Below are positions 25,253-35,935 of a stretch of 64,000 nt of DNA, one piece after another. The stretch's first letter is position 1; each line of letters opens with the position of its first letter. Both the position numbers and the translations under genes were made by a program. The DNA is from Saccharopolyspora spinosa NRRL 18395 (GTDB lineage Bacteria; Actinomycetota; Actinomycetes; Mycobacteriales; Pseudonocardiaceae), in the NCBI RefSeq assembly GCF_000194155.1, contig NZ_GL877878.1, positions 2,492,189 to 2,556,188 of the forward strand, given 5' to 3'. The notes beneath the pieces are model-generated. The model saw only the letters and a program-made list of their open reading frames with translations. It did no database searches and was not told the DNA's origin.

Positions 25253-25615
25253 GCAACAGCAGCACCAACGGGATCGCCGCGGTCACGATCAGCGCCGTCA
25301 CCAGCATCGACGCCGCTGTGCGCGGCGGGTGCGCGGCGTGGAAAACAGGTGCGGAACCGCCCAAACAGGGTTCGACGTCAACGCGACGTAGACCAAGGTT
25401 CGTTCCAGGAAGACCGCGGCGAGCACCTATTCGACGATTACGGTGCCATGAACCTTGCCATGCTGGCGGTGCTCTACGTTGAACGGCGGATAGTCGTCCA
25501 CCGTCGGAATTCCGCCGTAGAACGAACGTGGGAAGAACAGCGTCCAGGAACCCACCGCGACGTGCACGAACGTCAGGAAGAACAACCCTGAGCGCAGGGC
25601 GGCGCGCATCATCAC
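25200..25615 (-). pseudogene. Frameshifted small integral membrane protein
   Basis: The N-terminus reads MMMRAALRSGLFFLTFVHVAVGSWTLFFPRSFYGG, then DDYPPFN, like a small four-helix membrane family with LFAPRSFYDDFP and PPYNEH motifs. The frame stops early at 25427. In another frame the sequence goes on as VLAAVFLERTLVYVAL and AVPHL, and in a third as FHAAHPPRTAASMLVTALIVTAAIPLVLLLL, the expected last helices. So at least two frame changes break it. Its start overlaps the stop of the oxidoreductase gene upstream (TGATG), so it was once the second gene of that operon. Confidence 0.6.
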
Positions 25616-26373
25616 GCCTTCCGCTCGGCCAGGAACTCGTCAAACGTGATCCGGCCGACCGCCTGGTCCGGAGCCAGGTGGCCGCCGCGGCGGAAGCCGG
25701 CGAACGCCGCACCCGGTAGCCGGACCGGCAGCAGAACTCTGCGGTGTCCGGTCGAATCAAGACAGGCGCGAGCCAGATCTCGATGGCTACGGATCTCCGG
25801 CCCACCCATGTCCGGGATCCGACCGGCCGGCTCTCCGACCGCGAGTCCGGCCAGGCGGTCCGCGACGTCGCGGACGTCGATGGGCTGGAAATCCACCCCG
25901 GCGAGGGCCCCGATCACCGGGGACCTCCGCTGCACCGAGGTCATGCGGGCGACCAGGTCGTGAAACTGCGTCGTCCGGAGGATCGTCCACGGCAACCCGG
26001 AGTCCGCCACGCGCTGCTCTGCGGCGAATTTGGCGCGGTAGTAGAACAGCGGCACCTGGTCCACACCCACGATCGAGATGTAGACCAGGTGCGGATCGCC
26101 GTTGCGTCGGGCGGCGTCGATCAGGCATTGGGTAGCCGCCACGTCCTTTCGCCCCAGCGTGGTGGCGCAATGCACGATCGCGTCCACATCGGACGTCGCC
26201 GCAGCGATGCCCTCGCCCGTGCGCAGATCCCCGGTCGCCCACCCGTGCGGAACGTCCGCTGGCCGCGGGCGCCGGCTCAGCACGCGCACGTCGTGCCCGG
26301 CGTCGAGCAACCTGCGCAGCACGGCCTTGCCCAACGTGCCTGTCCCGCCTGTCACCAAGATCGGCTTCTGCAT
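25612..26373 (-). CDS. NAD(P)-binding SDR/NmrA-like oxidoreductase
   Basis: Product of 253 residues of the atypical short-chain dehydrogenase group. The nucleotide-binding motif is ILVTGGTGTLGKAVLRRLLDAGHDVRVLSRR; an NmrA-like segment VYISIVGVDQVPLFYYRAKFAAEQ holds the YxxxK-type residues and is followed by LPWTILRTTQFHD and GVDFQPIDVRDVADRLAGL. Such proteins act as oxidoreductases or redox sensors. ATG at 26373 has GGGAGGGC upstream. It overlaps the broken membrane gene downstream, and a truncated methyltransferase-like gene lies 62 bp upstream. Confidence 0.82.
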   Translation of the reverse strand: MQKPILVTGGTGTLGKAVLRRLLDAGHDVRVLSRRPRPADVPHGWATGDLRTGEGIAAATSDVDAIVHCATTLGRKDVAATQCLIDAARRNGDPHLVYISIVGVDQVPLFYYRAKFAAEQRVADSGLPWTILRTTQFHDLVARMTSVQRRSPVIGALAGVDFQPIDVRDVADRLAGLAVGEPAGRIPDMGGPEIRSHRDLARACLDSTGHRRVLLPVRLPGAAFAGFRRGGHLAPDQAVGRITFDEFLAERKA

Positions 26374-26435
26374 TCGTTCGCCCTCCCTGCGGTCTTGTCG
26401 TCGACGGGACGAGATGGAGCCGCCCGGTGTGACGA

Positions 26436-26720
26436 TCATTCACCCGGCGGGTGCCACGGCCGCAGTCGCGGCACCCACGCTGGCACCGCGCGGCGGTACC
26501 GTTCGTACTCCGCTCCGAACCGGCAGACGAGCACCGGTTCTTCCCGGCACCGCACGAGGATGATCAGCAGCGCGCCCAGCACGCGGACGGGCAGCCAGTA
26601 CGGCAGCTGGCGCCACTGCCATCCCGTTAGCGGCCTGGGGACGAGAACCGTGACGGTTCCCGGCCCCAGGACGAAGAACACCGCGCTGCCGACGGCAGCT
26701 GTGGTTCTGCGCATGACCAC
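26436..26720 (-). pseudogene. Internally deleted isoprenylcysteine carboxyl methyltransferase-like gene
   Basis: An open frame of 94 codons begins with a hydrophobic helix (TTAAVGSAVFFVLGPGTVTVLVP, W-rich segment) as in ICMT/PEMT-type membrane methyltransferases, then passes directly to EEPVLVCRFGAEYERYRRAVPAWVPRLRPW, the last motif of that family (EExxLxxxFGxEYxxYxxxVPRWxPR). The middle, with the RHPMY SAM-binding motif and two helices, is missing, about 70-90 residues. The frame is kept, so a short protein could still be made from the GTG at 26720 behind GGAGGAGG, but it cannot be an active methyltransferase. Confidence 0.62.
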
Positions 26721-26748
26721 ACCGCCTCCTCCGACTTCTTCCCCGAGG

Positions 26749-27885
26749 CTACGTCCGGGTGGCGCGATCCCCGATCGACGCGAGCCGCCACAGGGACGTG
26801 ACCTCGGCGGAGCGGGCGGTGTGCAACGGGTCGGTGGGGTCCGAGGCTCTCGGATGGCTGGGCCGAACGTCCGACCGCCCGACGACGCGGAGCCCGGCCC
26901 CGCTGATCGCGGCCAGCAGTTCGGTTCGGCTGCGCAGCCCGAGGCGCTCCGCGAGATCCGACAGGATCAGCCAAGCCTCCCCACCCGGTCGGAGGTGCTC
27001 GGGCAATCCGGCGAGGAAATCCCGGAGCATCCGGCTGTCCGGGTCGTAGACGGCGTGGTCCAGCAGCGAGTGGGGCTGCGCCGGAAGCCACGGCGGGTTG
27101 CACACGACCAGTTGCGCGCGCCCAGACGGGAAGAGATCAGCCTGCACCAGGTCGATCCGCCCGGCGAGCCCCAGGTTCCGGACGTTTTCCTCGGCGCATC
27201 GGATCGCTCGTGCCGAACTGTCGGTGGCCACGACGCGCGCAACGCCGCGCCGGGTGAGAACGGCCGCCAGCACACCGGTCCCGGTGCCGATGTCGAAGGC
27301 GAGTTCCACCGACGGCAGCGGGGTTTCGGCGATCAGATCCACGTACTCACCTCGAGTTGGGGCGAAAACCCCGTAGTGGGCGTGGATGCGCGCGCCGAGA
27401 GCCGGGATCGAGATGCCCTTCTTGCGCCATTCGTGCGCGCCGATCACGCCGAACAGTTCCCGCAACGGAACCACGTACGGGACGTTGGCCTGCCCGTAGA
27501 CCTCGTGGCACGCCAACCGAACGTCAGGTGCGCGCCGAAGCGGCAGCACATGACCGGGGTCGAGGCGGACCAGGACCAGTGCCAGCGTGCGGGCTCGACG
27601 CGATTGCTCCCGCCGATGCGCGTGGAACGCCTCGGAGACGGACAGGCCGTGTGTCCTTGTCCGCCGGATACGGCGCGAAACCGCGCTGAGCAGTTGGCGC
27701 GCGTTGTGGAAATCTCCGCGCCACAGCAAACCGGTTCCACGCGATACGAGCTCGTACGCCTCGTTCGCGGACATCCGGTCATCCGCGTCGACGATACGAG
27801 CCGGCGGCCGGGAACCGTTCGCTGAGAGCCACCGAAGCACACCTTTTTGCTGCGGGCAGGCAGCATTGTCGTCGGAAAAGTTCAT
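26749..27885 (-). CDS. Class I SAM-dependent methyltransferase, NPPW type
   Basis: Product of 378 residues. The C-terminal two-thirds is a methyltransferase core: AFDIGTGTGVLAAVLTRRG (motif I), VVATDSSARAIRCAEENVRNL (motif II) and AQLVVCNPPWLP (motif IV), then SRMLRDFLAGLPEHLRPGGEAWLILSDL. NPPW belongs to the HemK/RsmC-like group acting on amide or exocyclic amino nitrogen. The first 150 residues are not recognised and are rich in Arg and His. ATG 27885 has GGAGCGGAGCGG upstream; an in-frame upstream ATG at 27999 is weaker. It has no clear partner; neighbours on both sides are broken or hypothetical genes. Confidence 0.75.
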   Translation of the reverse strand: MNFSDDNAACPQQKGVLRWLSANGSRPPARIVDADDRMSANEAYELVSRGTGLLWRGDFHNARQLLSAVSRRIRRTRTHGLSVSEAFHAHRREQSRRARTLALVLVRLDPGHVLPLRRAPDVRLACHEVYGQANVPYVVPLRELFGVIGAHEWRKKGISIPALGARIHAHYGVFAPTRGEYVDLIAETPLPSVELAFDIGTGTGVLAAVLTRRGVARVVATDSSARAIRCAEENVRNLGLAGRIDLVQADLFPSGRAQLVVCNPPWLPAQPHSLLDHAVYDPDSRMLRDFLAGLPEHLRPGGEAWLILSDLAERLGLRSRTELLAAISGAGLRVVGRSDVRPSHPRASDPTDPLHTARSAEVTSLWRLASIGDRATRT

Positions 27886-28098
27886 GAACCGCTCCGCTCC
27901 TGCAGCCGGGCCGACCTGCGCAAGGTGGGAAGTGGACGATCTGCGCCCCAGCAAACGGCGAACGGCCCGGCGAACCGGAGAAATGGTCGCGGGCAGCATT
28001 GATCAACCGGTGGGGCCGGAGTCCTTGACTAACCGACCACAGCAGCATGAACGGGTGTCATCACGCCGCGAAGTCTAGCTCCGCCGCCCATCGACGCA

Positions 28099-28129
28099 GT
28101 GAGCGGCAACGGTCGCCATTTCCGCTCAC
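28099..28129. repeat. CCGTGAG-type hairpin repeat
   Basis: GTGAGCGG (28099-28106) and CCGCTCAC (28122-28129) flank a 15-base spacer; a GGC follows so the minus strand reads GCCGTGAGCGG. It resembles the CCGTGAG hairpins at 48.2, 51.0 and 51.7 kb. Confidence 0.45.
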
Positions 28130-28160
28130 GGCGCTGCGCTATGCCGTTTCCGCGAGACTC

Positions 28161-28183
28161 AGCTCCGGCGCTGCGCCGGAGCT
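28161..28183. repeat. Perfect 10-bp stem hairpin
   Basis: AGCTCCGGCG, loop CTG, CGCCGGAGCT. It is very GC-rich with a 3-base loop and no T-run. It is not next to a gene end, so a terminator role is doubtful. Confidence 0.5.
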
Positions 28184-28350
28184 CGTCGGCGATCCGCCCG
28201 GGTCGCCGACAGCCAGCCATTGTCGCAGCACCGCCTGCGTGCCCGGATGCGCCGCCGGAGAGCCCGAACCGCAAAAAGACCAGCGGTCACGCCTTGCCGG
28301 GGACTACCGTCTGGTCCGCTGCTCCATCCGCCACCCGAACTGGAGAACCC

Positions 28351-28779
28351 GTGCCGCCTGAACGCCTCTTCGAAATCCAAATCGGCTTCTACGCGACCGA
28401 GGAAGACGTCACGCGGCTCACCGGGGAATGGACCCAACTGCTGGACAGCCGCGCAGTGCCGTACCAGCTCTCCGTTGCGGGGCAGGAGAACTCGGCACCC
28501 ATGCCGCTCGCCGAGTTCTACGCGGACCTCCCCCAGCAGTGGCGGTACGGGCATCCCGAAGCCGACCCCGGATCCCGCGACATCCACCAGATCCGGGTCG
28601 GCGTGCTCACCCCCCGGCCGCAGATGGACACCCTCCGCAACGAGCTCACCCGCGTCATCTGCCCGGACCCCGACCACAATTCTCCCTGCGCCATGCCGTG
28701 GGCATCCGCCTTCACCGACAGCGAAGAAAGCCCGGACGCGGCCGAAGACCTGAACCGGCAGTACGGACATCTTCGCTGA
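28351..28779 (+). CDS. Hypothetical protein, 142 residues
   Basis: GTG start at 28351 with GGAGAA seven bases upstream. The product is soluble, begins PPERLFEIQIGFYATEEDVTRLTGEWTQLL and has no membrane segment or signal peptide. It looks like an alpha/beta protein with strands LFEIQIGFYA and IHQIRVGVLTPRP and Asp/Pro-rich ends. I recognise no family. It is alone on its strand, next to a broken TetR-type gene downstream. Codon use fits the surrounding genes, so it is likely a true gene. Confidence 0.6.
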   Translation: MPPERLFEIQIGFYATEEDVTRLTGEWTQLLDSRAVPYQLSVAGQENSAPMPLAEFYADLPQQWRYGHPEADPGSRDIHQIRVGVLTPRPQMDTLRNELTRVICPDPDHNSPCAMPWASAFTDSEESPDAAEDLNRQYGHLR

Positions 28780-28799
28780 ACCGCTGGGTACGTTAGAAA

Positions 28800-29303
28800 C
28801 GCGCTTCCTGGAGCACGTCGACGACTGCCACCGGACCACCATCGCAACGAGCTGCTCGAAATCGGCGCACAACTCGCGACGTGTTCGCCGCGATCCTCCC
28901 GCGCGTGGCCGGCGAACTGCCGGAGGTGGCGAAGATCGATCCCCCGAGCCGATGGTCGCAACGGTGTCGGCGGGCCTGGACGCGCACATCGATTACTTCG
29001 TTCGTGAACCGGCAGACCGTGCTGGCCGCGAACAGGACGTCGTCGTGCGACCCGGTGATCCAGGCGATCATCTCCGACGAAATGGGACAGCTCCGGCAGC
29101 GCATCCTCAATTCGTCCGAACTCGACGGTCTGCGTAGCGAGGTCGCGTCGGCAGCGCTGCACGCGTGGCTGGTGTTCGTCCGCGCGATCTGCGTGGAATG
29201 GCTGGCGAACGAGGCTTTCTCCCGCTGTCCAATCGACACTGGAATCTTCCCAAGGCAGCAGACGCAGAGTGGGAGCCGACCCGAAGGCCGACCCCCACTC
29301 TGA
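28800..29303 (+). pseudogene. Remnant of a TetR-family regulator
   Basis: Only C-terminal ligand-domain pieces remain, in two frames: MVATVSAGLDAHIDYFVREPADRAG in one, then PVIQAIISDEMGQLRQRIL with HAWLVFVRAICVEWLANE in another. These match the TetR pattern of xGLxAYLDFV, then VxxAIxxERxRLAERIL, then RAWVGFVRAAxxEWL. The DNA-binding N-terminus is absent and a frame change lies near 29040. No ribosome site or start. This gene is dead. Confidence 0.6.
29265..29302 (-). terminator. Hairpin downstream of nrdJ
   Basis: CAGAGTGGG (29265-29273) pairs with CCCACTCTG (29294-29302) across a 20-base loop that can pair further. It lies 65 bp beyond the nrdJ stop and also at the end of the TetR remnant, so it could end either transcript. 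Confidence 0.5.
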
Positions 29304-29367
29304 CGTGCAGGTCATCCGCTTGCGCGAACCATGCTCAATGCTGCATCGGATGCAATTCCGCTGAGAA

Positions 29368-32196
<2,829 letters not shown>

Positions 32197-32359
32197 GACC
32201 TGACCCTCTTCCTTATCGCTCGCTGGTCGTGCTTCGTCGGCCCCGTCCGGTCTCCCCGTCCGGTTCGGTCGTGCCTCAATGTTCAGCGAAGCCCCACCGG
32301 GGGCCGTCCGCTGACGCCTTGCGTTTCCGCCCCCGCGGCGGGGCGTGCGCCGACGCGGC

Positions 32360-32854
32360 TTACTCACGGCCGCTCTCCGCGTTCTGCTCCGCACCGGCCT
32401 GCGCGGCGCGCCGCGCCGCGCGGAGGTCGGTGATCTCCTTCTCGAAGTCCTCCACCGAGGAGTACGCCCGGTACACGCTCGCGAAGCGCAGGTAGGCGAC
32501 CTCGTCCAACTCCCGCAGTGGCCCGAGGATGGCCAGCCCCACCTCGTGGCTGGGCAGCTCGGAAACCCCGAGGGACCGGACCGTGTCCTCCACCTGGTGC
32601 GCGAGTTGCTGCAGCGCGTCCTCTTCCACCGGGCGCCCCTGACAGGCGCGGCGCACGCCGCGCACCACCTTCTCGCGGCTGAAGGGCTCGGTAACGCCGG
32701 AACGCTTGACCACCGAGAGCACGAGCTCCTCGATGGTCGTGAACCGCCGACCGCACGTCGAGCACGATCGCCTGCGCCGGATCGCCTGGCCTTCCTCGAC
32801 CTCGCGCGAATCGACGACCCGGGAGTCCTCGCCGCGGCAGAACGGGCACCGCAC
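32360..32854 (-). CDS. nrdR: Transcriptional repressor NrdR
   Basis: Product of 164 residues. The N-terminal zinc ribbon is [18 protein letters not shown] with [11 protein letters not shown] (four Cys); an ATP-cone domain follows ([55 protein letters not shown]). It senses dATP/ATP and represses ribonucleotide reductase genes through NrdR boxes; two candidate boxes lie 100-140 bp upstream. Starts with GTG at 32854. It is the first gene of the operon with nrdJ, and chiZ lies upstream on the same strand. Confidence 0.95.
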   Translation of the reverse strand: MRCPFCRGEDSRVVDSREVEEGQAIRRRRSCSTCGRRFTTIEELVLSVVKRSGVTEPFSREKVVRGVRRACQGRPVEEDALQQLAHQVEDTVRSLGVSELPSHEVGLAILGPLRELDEVAYLRFASVYRAYSSVEDFEKEITDLRAARRAAQAGAEQNAESGRE

Positions 32855-32957
32855 CGGCCCTCACCCCCCTTCCCCAGTTTGGTCGCGGTCGCCCTCCGGC
32901 AACCAGCGCCCAACTCACCGTCCGTACGTGCGTGAGCACCCTACAAGCCCAACCTGT

Positions 32958-32973
32958 GGACTAAATACACGGA
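32958..32973 (-). promoter_or_regulatory. Candidate NrdR box 2 (weaker)
   Basis: GGACTAAATACACGGA shares the CTAxATa core with box 1 and is offset from it by exactly 21 bp, two helical turns. NrdR boxes normally occur as phased pairs. About half of the consensus positions match. Confidence 0.35.
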
Positions 32974-32978
32974 CGTAA

Positions 32979-32994
32979 CTACTAGATGTTGTGG
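32979..32994 (-). promoter_or_regulatory. Candidate NrdR box 1
   Basis: The plus-strand reads CTACTAGATGTTGTGG. It agrees with the NrdR consensus acaCwAtATaTwgtgt at about 11 of 16 positions, including C-w-A and ATxTTGTG. It lies 125 bp upstream of the nrdR start. Confidence 0.45.
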
Positions 32995-33203
32995 TCGACT
33001 CTAAACCTCGGCCTACCGCGAAGCAAACTCGGCACGCCCCTTCGGCCTGACCGGTCGCCGCCGATCGGCCCAGCCGGCGGAAAACACCGAGGTCGCCACC
33101 GAAACCACCGGACGCGAGCCGCCGGACGACCACCGGCCGGCCAGGATCGGCGCCGCCCGCCGCCGATCCACCGGCGATCCCCAGCCGAACACCGTCGCGC
33201 GAA

Positions 33204-33668
33204 TCAGTTGCCGACCGGAACCCTCAGCAGCCGACCGGCCTCCACAGCGGCCGCATCCAAATCGTTGAGCTCGATGATCTTCGCGACCACGGCGCGCGGG
33301 TCGCGGTCCGGCGCCACCCGGTCCGCGATCCGCCACAAAGTGTCACCGGCGTGCACTTCCACGACTGCGGTACCACCCGTCACCGGCGCGTCCCCGAGCC
33401 CGAAGAGCCCCACCAGCATGACAATGAGGAAAGTGAAGATCGCCACCGAGGTCAGCCAGAGCCACTCGCCCCGCCGGCGAGCCCGGTCGCAAGCGGCGAC
33501 CGATCCCGCGGCGGATGCGCCGGTCGCGCGGAAGATGACACGACCGGGAACACGCTGGGCGTCGTCGCGCGGCCGTGACACCAGGACCGCATCGCCCACT
33601 CGCCTCCGCTCGACGACCTCCCGCTCGGCAGGACGTGCTCGTCTCGTCGCATCGATGTACGTGGTCAT
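33204..33668 (-). CDS. chiZ: LysM-domain membrane protein, ChiZ/Rv2719c-like SOS gene
   Basis: Product of 154 residues. A basic N-terminal part of about 85 residues is followed by one membrane helix ([21 protein letters not shown]) and a C-terminal LysM domain ([33 protein letters not shown]) that would bind peptidoglycan outside. It sits head-to-head with lexA exactly where mycobacteria have Rv2719c/ChiZ, a cell-wall hydrolase or division inhibitor induced in SOS. An SOS box lies 28 bp upstream. ATG at 33668 is preceded by GGGAGG. The symbol is given on synteny and domain order, not tested activity. Confidence 0.8.
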   Translation of the reverse strand: MTTYIDATRRARPAEREVVERRRVGDAVLVSRPRDDAQRVPGRVIFRATGASAAGSVAACDRARRRGEWLWLTSVAIFTFLIVMLVGLFGLGDAPVTGGTAVVEVHAGDTLWRIADRVAPDRDPRAVVAKIIELNDLDAAAVEAGRLLRVPVGN

Positions 33669-33695
33669 GATGCCTCCCACACCGGAAACCATGAT

Positions 33696-33709
33696 CGAAT
33701 AGATGTTCG
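33696..33709 (-). promoter_or_regulatory. LexA (SOS) box before chiZ
   Basis: CGAATAGATGTTCG matches the actinobacterial SOS box CGAAC-N4-GTTCG with a single change (T for C at position 5). It is 28 bp from the chiZ start. Confidence 0.75.
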
Positions 33710-33777
33710 ATCGAACCTGCGTGCGATTGTGTACCAGGAGCACACCGTAGGGCGAGACTTGAGGCCTGAAATTAACT

Positions 33778-33791
33778 CGAACAGGTGTTTG
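33778..33791 (+). promoter_or_regulatory. LexA (SOS) box before lexA
   Basis: CGAACAGGTGTTTG matches CGAAC-N4-GTTCG with one change. It lies 91 bp before the lexA GTG and would give autoregulation. Confidence 0.75.
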
Positions 33792-33881
33792 ATCTCTGGG
33801 TTTCTCCCGTCTACTGTGGAAATCGGGCGGACCGAACTCCCCCGCGATCAGCACCGCAGTTCACACGGACAGGAGGCAGCG

Positions 33882-34604
33882 GTGGCGAGTAATGCGACCG
33901 GCTCGATCAAGGGCCGCGTACAGGACGTCAAGGACGACTCCCCGGCCGACGTGCACAACCTGCCCGACCAGGCCAGCGGGGCCGACGAGCTCAGCGACCG
34001 CCAGGTCAAGGTTCTGGAGGCCATTCGGAAGTGGATGCGCGAGCACGGCTATCCGCCCAGCGTTCGCGAGATCGGCGATGCCGTCGGGCTCACCTCGACA
34101 TCGTCGGTGGCCTACCAGCTCCGCGTGCTGGAGCGGAAGGGCTACCTGCGCCGGGATCCGCACCGACCACGCACCGTCGGCGTGCTCGTCGGCGGCGAGC
34201 CGGACTCGCCGGAGCTAGCCGGACAGGCCAAGCCCGCCTACGTGCCGGTGGTGGGCCGGATCGCGGCCGGCGGCCCGATCCTGGCCGAGGAGTCCATCGA
34301 GGACGTCTTCCCGCTGCCGAAGGAGATCGTCGGCGACGGCACCCTCTTCCTGCTCAAGGTGGTCGGCGACTCGATGGTGGACCTCGCCATCACCGACGGT
34401 GACTGGGTGGCGGTTCGCCAGCAGCCCGATGCGGACAACGGCGACGTCGTTGCCGCGATGATCGACGGCGAAGCGACCGTGAAGACTTTCAAGCGAACCG
34501 ATGACCACGTATGGCTGTTGCCGCACAACACGGCCTACGAGCCGATCCTCGGCGACGACGCAGCAATCCTGGGCAAGGTCGTCGCGGTGCTGCGGCGCCT
34601 CTGA
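33882..34604 (+). CDS. lexA: SOS repressor LexA
   Basis: Product of 240 residues. A 33-residue lead is followed by the winged-helix DNA-binding domain ([29 protein letters not shown]) and the S24 peptidase domain. Self-cleavage would occur at A129-G130 ([10 protein letters not shown]) with catalytic S164 ([11 protein letters not shown]) and K201 ([10 protein letters not shown]), all present. RecA on single-stranded DNA triggers cleavage and frees SOS genes. The GTG at 33882 follows AGGAGG; the frame upstream of it is not credible. Boxes lie upstream here, before chiZ and before recA. A strong hairpin follows 44 bp after the stop. Confidence 0.95.
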   Translation: MASNATGSIKGRVQDVKDDSPADVHNLPDQASGADELSDRQVKVLEAIRKWMREHGYPPSVREIGDAVGLTSTSSVAYQLRVLERKGYLRRDPHRPRTVGVLVGGEPDSPELAGQAKPAYVPVVGRIAAGGPILAEESIEDVFPLPKEIVGDGTLFLLKVVGDSMVDLAITDGDWVAVRQQPDADNGDVVAAMIDGEATVKTFKRTDDHVWLLPHNTAYEPILGDDAAILGKVVAVLRRL

Positions 34605-34647
34605 CCTTCGGGCAGCCGACCTCGGCCGGGTCTTCCGACAACCGGGC

Positions 34648-34701
34648 CTCCGCCGCCTCGCAGCGGGATGTCAACTCGTGCATCCCGCGCAGGCGGCGGA
34701 G
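34648..34701 (+). terminator. Large hairpin after lexA
   Basis: CTCCGCCGCCT at 34648-34658 pairs with AGGCGGCGGAG at 34691-34701, and CGGGATG (34664-34670) pairs with CATCCCG (34681-34687), with a small internal bulge and a 10-base loop. It also lies in the 280-bp gap before the convergent propeller-like gene. Confidence 0.65.
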
Positions 34702-34885
34702 CATCGGCTGGTGGCGTCTGACGAACGCAGTTGGCCGCGCTTGCCCAAGTCGGTAGGCCTGGCGTATGCGGGGCTTGGCTCGCGCCACGATGCGGGTAGC
34801 GGAACTTCGGACATCGCTTCGCTTTGGGTTCCCGGCCGGTACACATCCACATCAAGCAGGTGACCTACCCGAGTCTCGCGGCCGC

Positions 34886-35935
34886 TCAGCGGCGCAGCCG
34901 ACGCGTCACGAAGATGAGCAGTCCGGCCACCGCGGCCGCGAGCAACAGAGCTTGGCCGGCGGACATCCCGGAACCGGTCCGGTCCGCCAGTTGCGCTTGG
35001 TCAACGTCACCGCCCAGCGTCGGCTTAGCCGAGCCGTCGCCTTCGGTGTGCGCCCCGGTCGCTCGCGCTGCTGCCGCCACCCCGGGAATGCGCCGGACCG
35101 GCTGGTTGCCTTCCGACGCGGACAGCAGTGCGCCGTCCGGTTCCCACGCGATCGCCTCGCCTTGTTGCTCGTTCGGCAACGAGATGCGAAACGGTTCGCG
35201 CTGGAATGCCGCGACCAGATCGCCGTCCGGAGCGTCGTACACGTACGCCTCGGTGTAGGTGCGGATCGCGACCACCGTGCCGTCCTGGCTAACGGACCCA
35301 CCCGTCACCAGAACCGAGCCGAGCGAGCCGTTAAAGGGGCCACCCGGTGTCTGGGTGGAACGCAGCGAGATCGAACCGACCCGCTCCAACGGCACGGTGC
35401 GATCCGCCGCCAATGGTCCGGCCGGGCCGTAGATACCGGCCGAACCGAGCGGTTCCTTGGTGACGATGTGCGGCACGCCGGCCCGGTCGAGCAGCAGGGC
35501 CTCCGCGTCGTGCGGCCCGTCCGGGTAGGCGAGGCGGTACAGCGTCGCGCCGCCGCCTGGCGGCATCACGTGCAGCGCGATGTCGTCCCGGCGGCGACGG
35601 TTGTCCCCGGTGTCGGCCAACCAGAGCGATCCGTCGCGCCCCAACGCGAGGTCCTCGACGTCGTAGGGGTCATTCGACGCTGTCCGGATTCCGCGGACCG
35701 AGCAGTCGGCCGGATCCAGCACGAACACCCGCAGCGAGCTGCCGCCATCGCTGATGGCGTACCAGGCGGAGCCATCCGATGCGAGACCGGACAACTCGGC
35801 GAGGCGCTTGTCGTCAACGCGACATTTCTCGACCGGCGCGAGCACCTGCTCCGCAGCAGCCTCGGGCGCCGTACCCGAGCCCACCAACAGCAGCAGTGCG
35901 GCCGCAGCCGCACCGCCCGCACCGGCAGTGCTCAC
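34886..35935 (-). CDS. Secreted, membrane-anchored repeat protein (beta-propeller-like)
   Basis: Product of 349 residues. A signal peptide (AAAAALLLLVGSGTAPEAAA) and a C-terminal helix (GQALLLAAAVAGLLIFVTRRLRR, ending in Arg) suggest an exported protein anchored at its C-terminus. Between them are repeated strand blocks with GLASDGSAWYAISDGG, LALGRDGSLWLADTGDNRRRRDDIAL and IAWEPDGALLSASEGN, the pattern of a beta-propeller with xDGxLW motifs. It is known at the same place as an alanine/glycine-rich transmembrane protein in mycobacteria (inference from position). Its GTG overlaps the hflX stop by 4 bp, so it is coupled to hflX. Confidence 0.68.
   Translation of the reverse strand: MSTAGAGGAAAAALLLLVGSGTAPEAAAEQVLAPVEKCRVDDKRLAELSGLASDGSAWYAISDGGSSLRVFVLDPADCSVRGIRTASNDPYDVEDLALGRDGSLWLADTGDNRRRRDDIALHVMPPGGGATLYRLAYPDGPHDAEALLLDRAGVPHIVTKEPLGSAGIYGPAGPLAADRTVPLERVGSISLRSTQTPGGPFNGSLGSVLVTGGSVSQDGTVVAIRTYTEAYVYDAPDGDLVAAFQREPFRISLPNEQQGEAIAWEPDGALLSASEGNQPVRRIPGVAAAARATGAHTEGDGSAKPTLGGDVDQAQLADRTGSGMSAGQALLLAAAVAGLLIFVTRRLRR

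Larger units (their letters stand above)
27886..28350. other. Non-coding gap of 465 bp with two hairpins
   Basis: This divergent space between the NPPW methyltransferase and the 142-residue hypothetical gene has no believable ORF. It holds two inverted repeats, GTGAGCGG/CCGCTCAC at 28099-28129 and AGCTCCGGCG/CGCCGGAGCT at 28161-28183 (listed separately). I see no clear promoter. Confidence 0.45.

Noticed and set aside
32197..32359. B12 riboswitch before nrdJ
   Set aside because: No recognisable B12 box or matching structure is visible in this gap; nrdRJ operons are usually controlled by NrdR.
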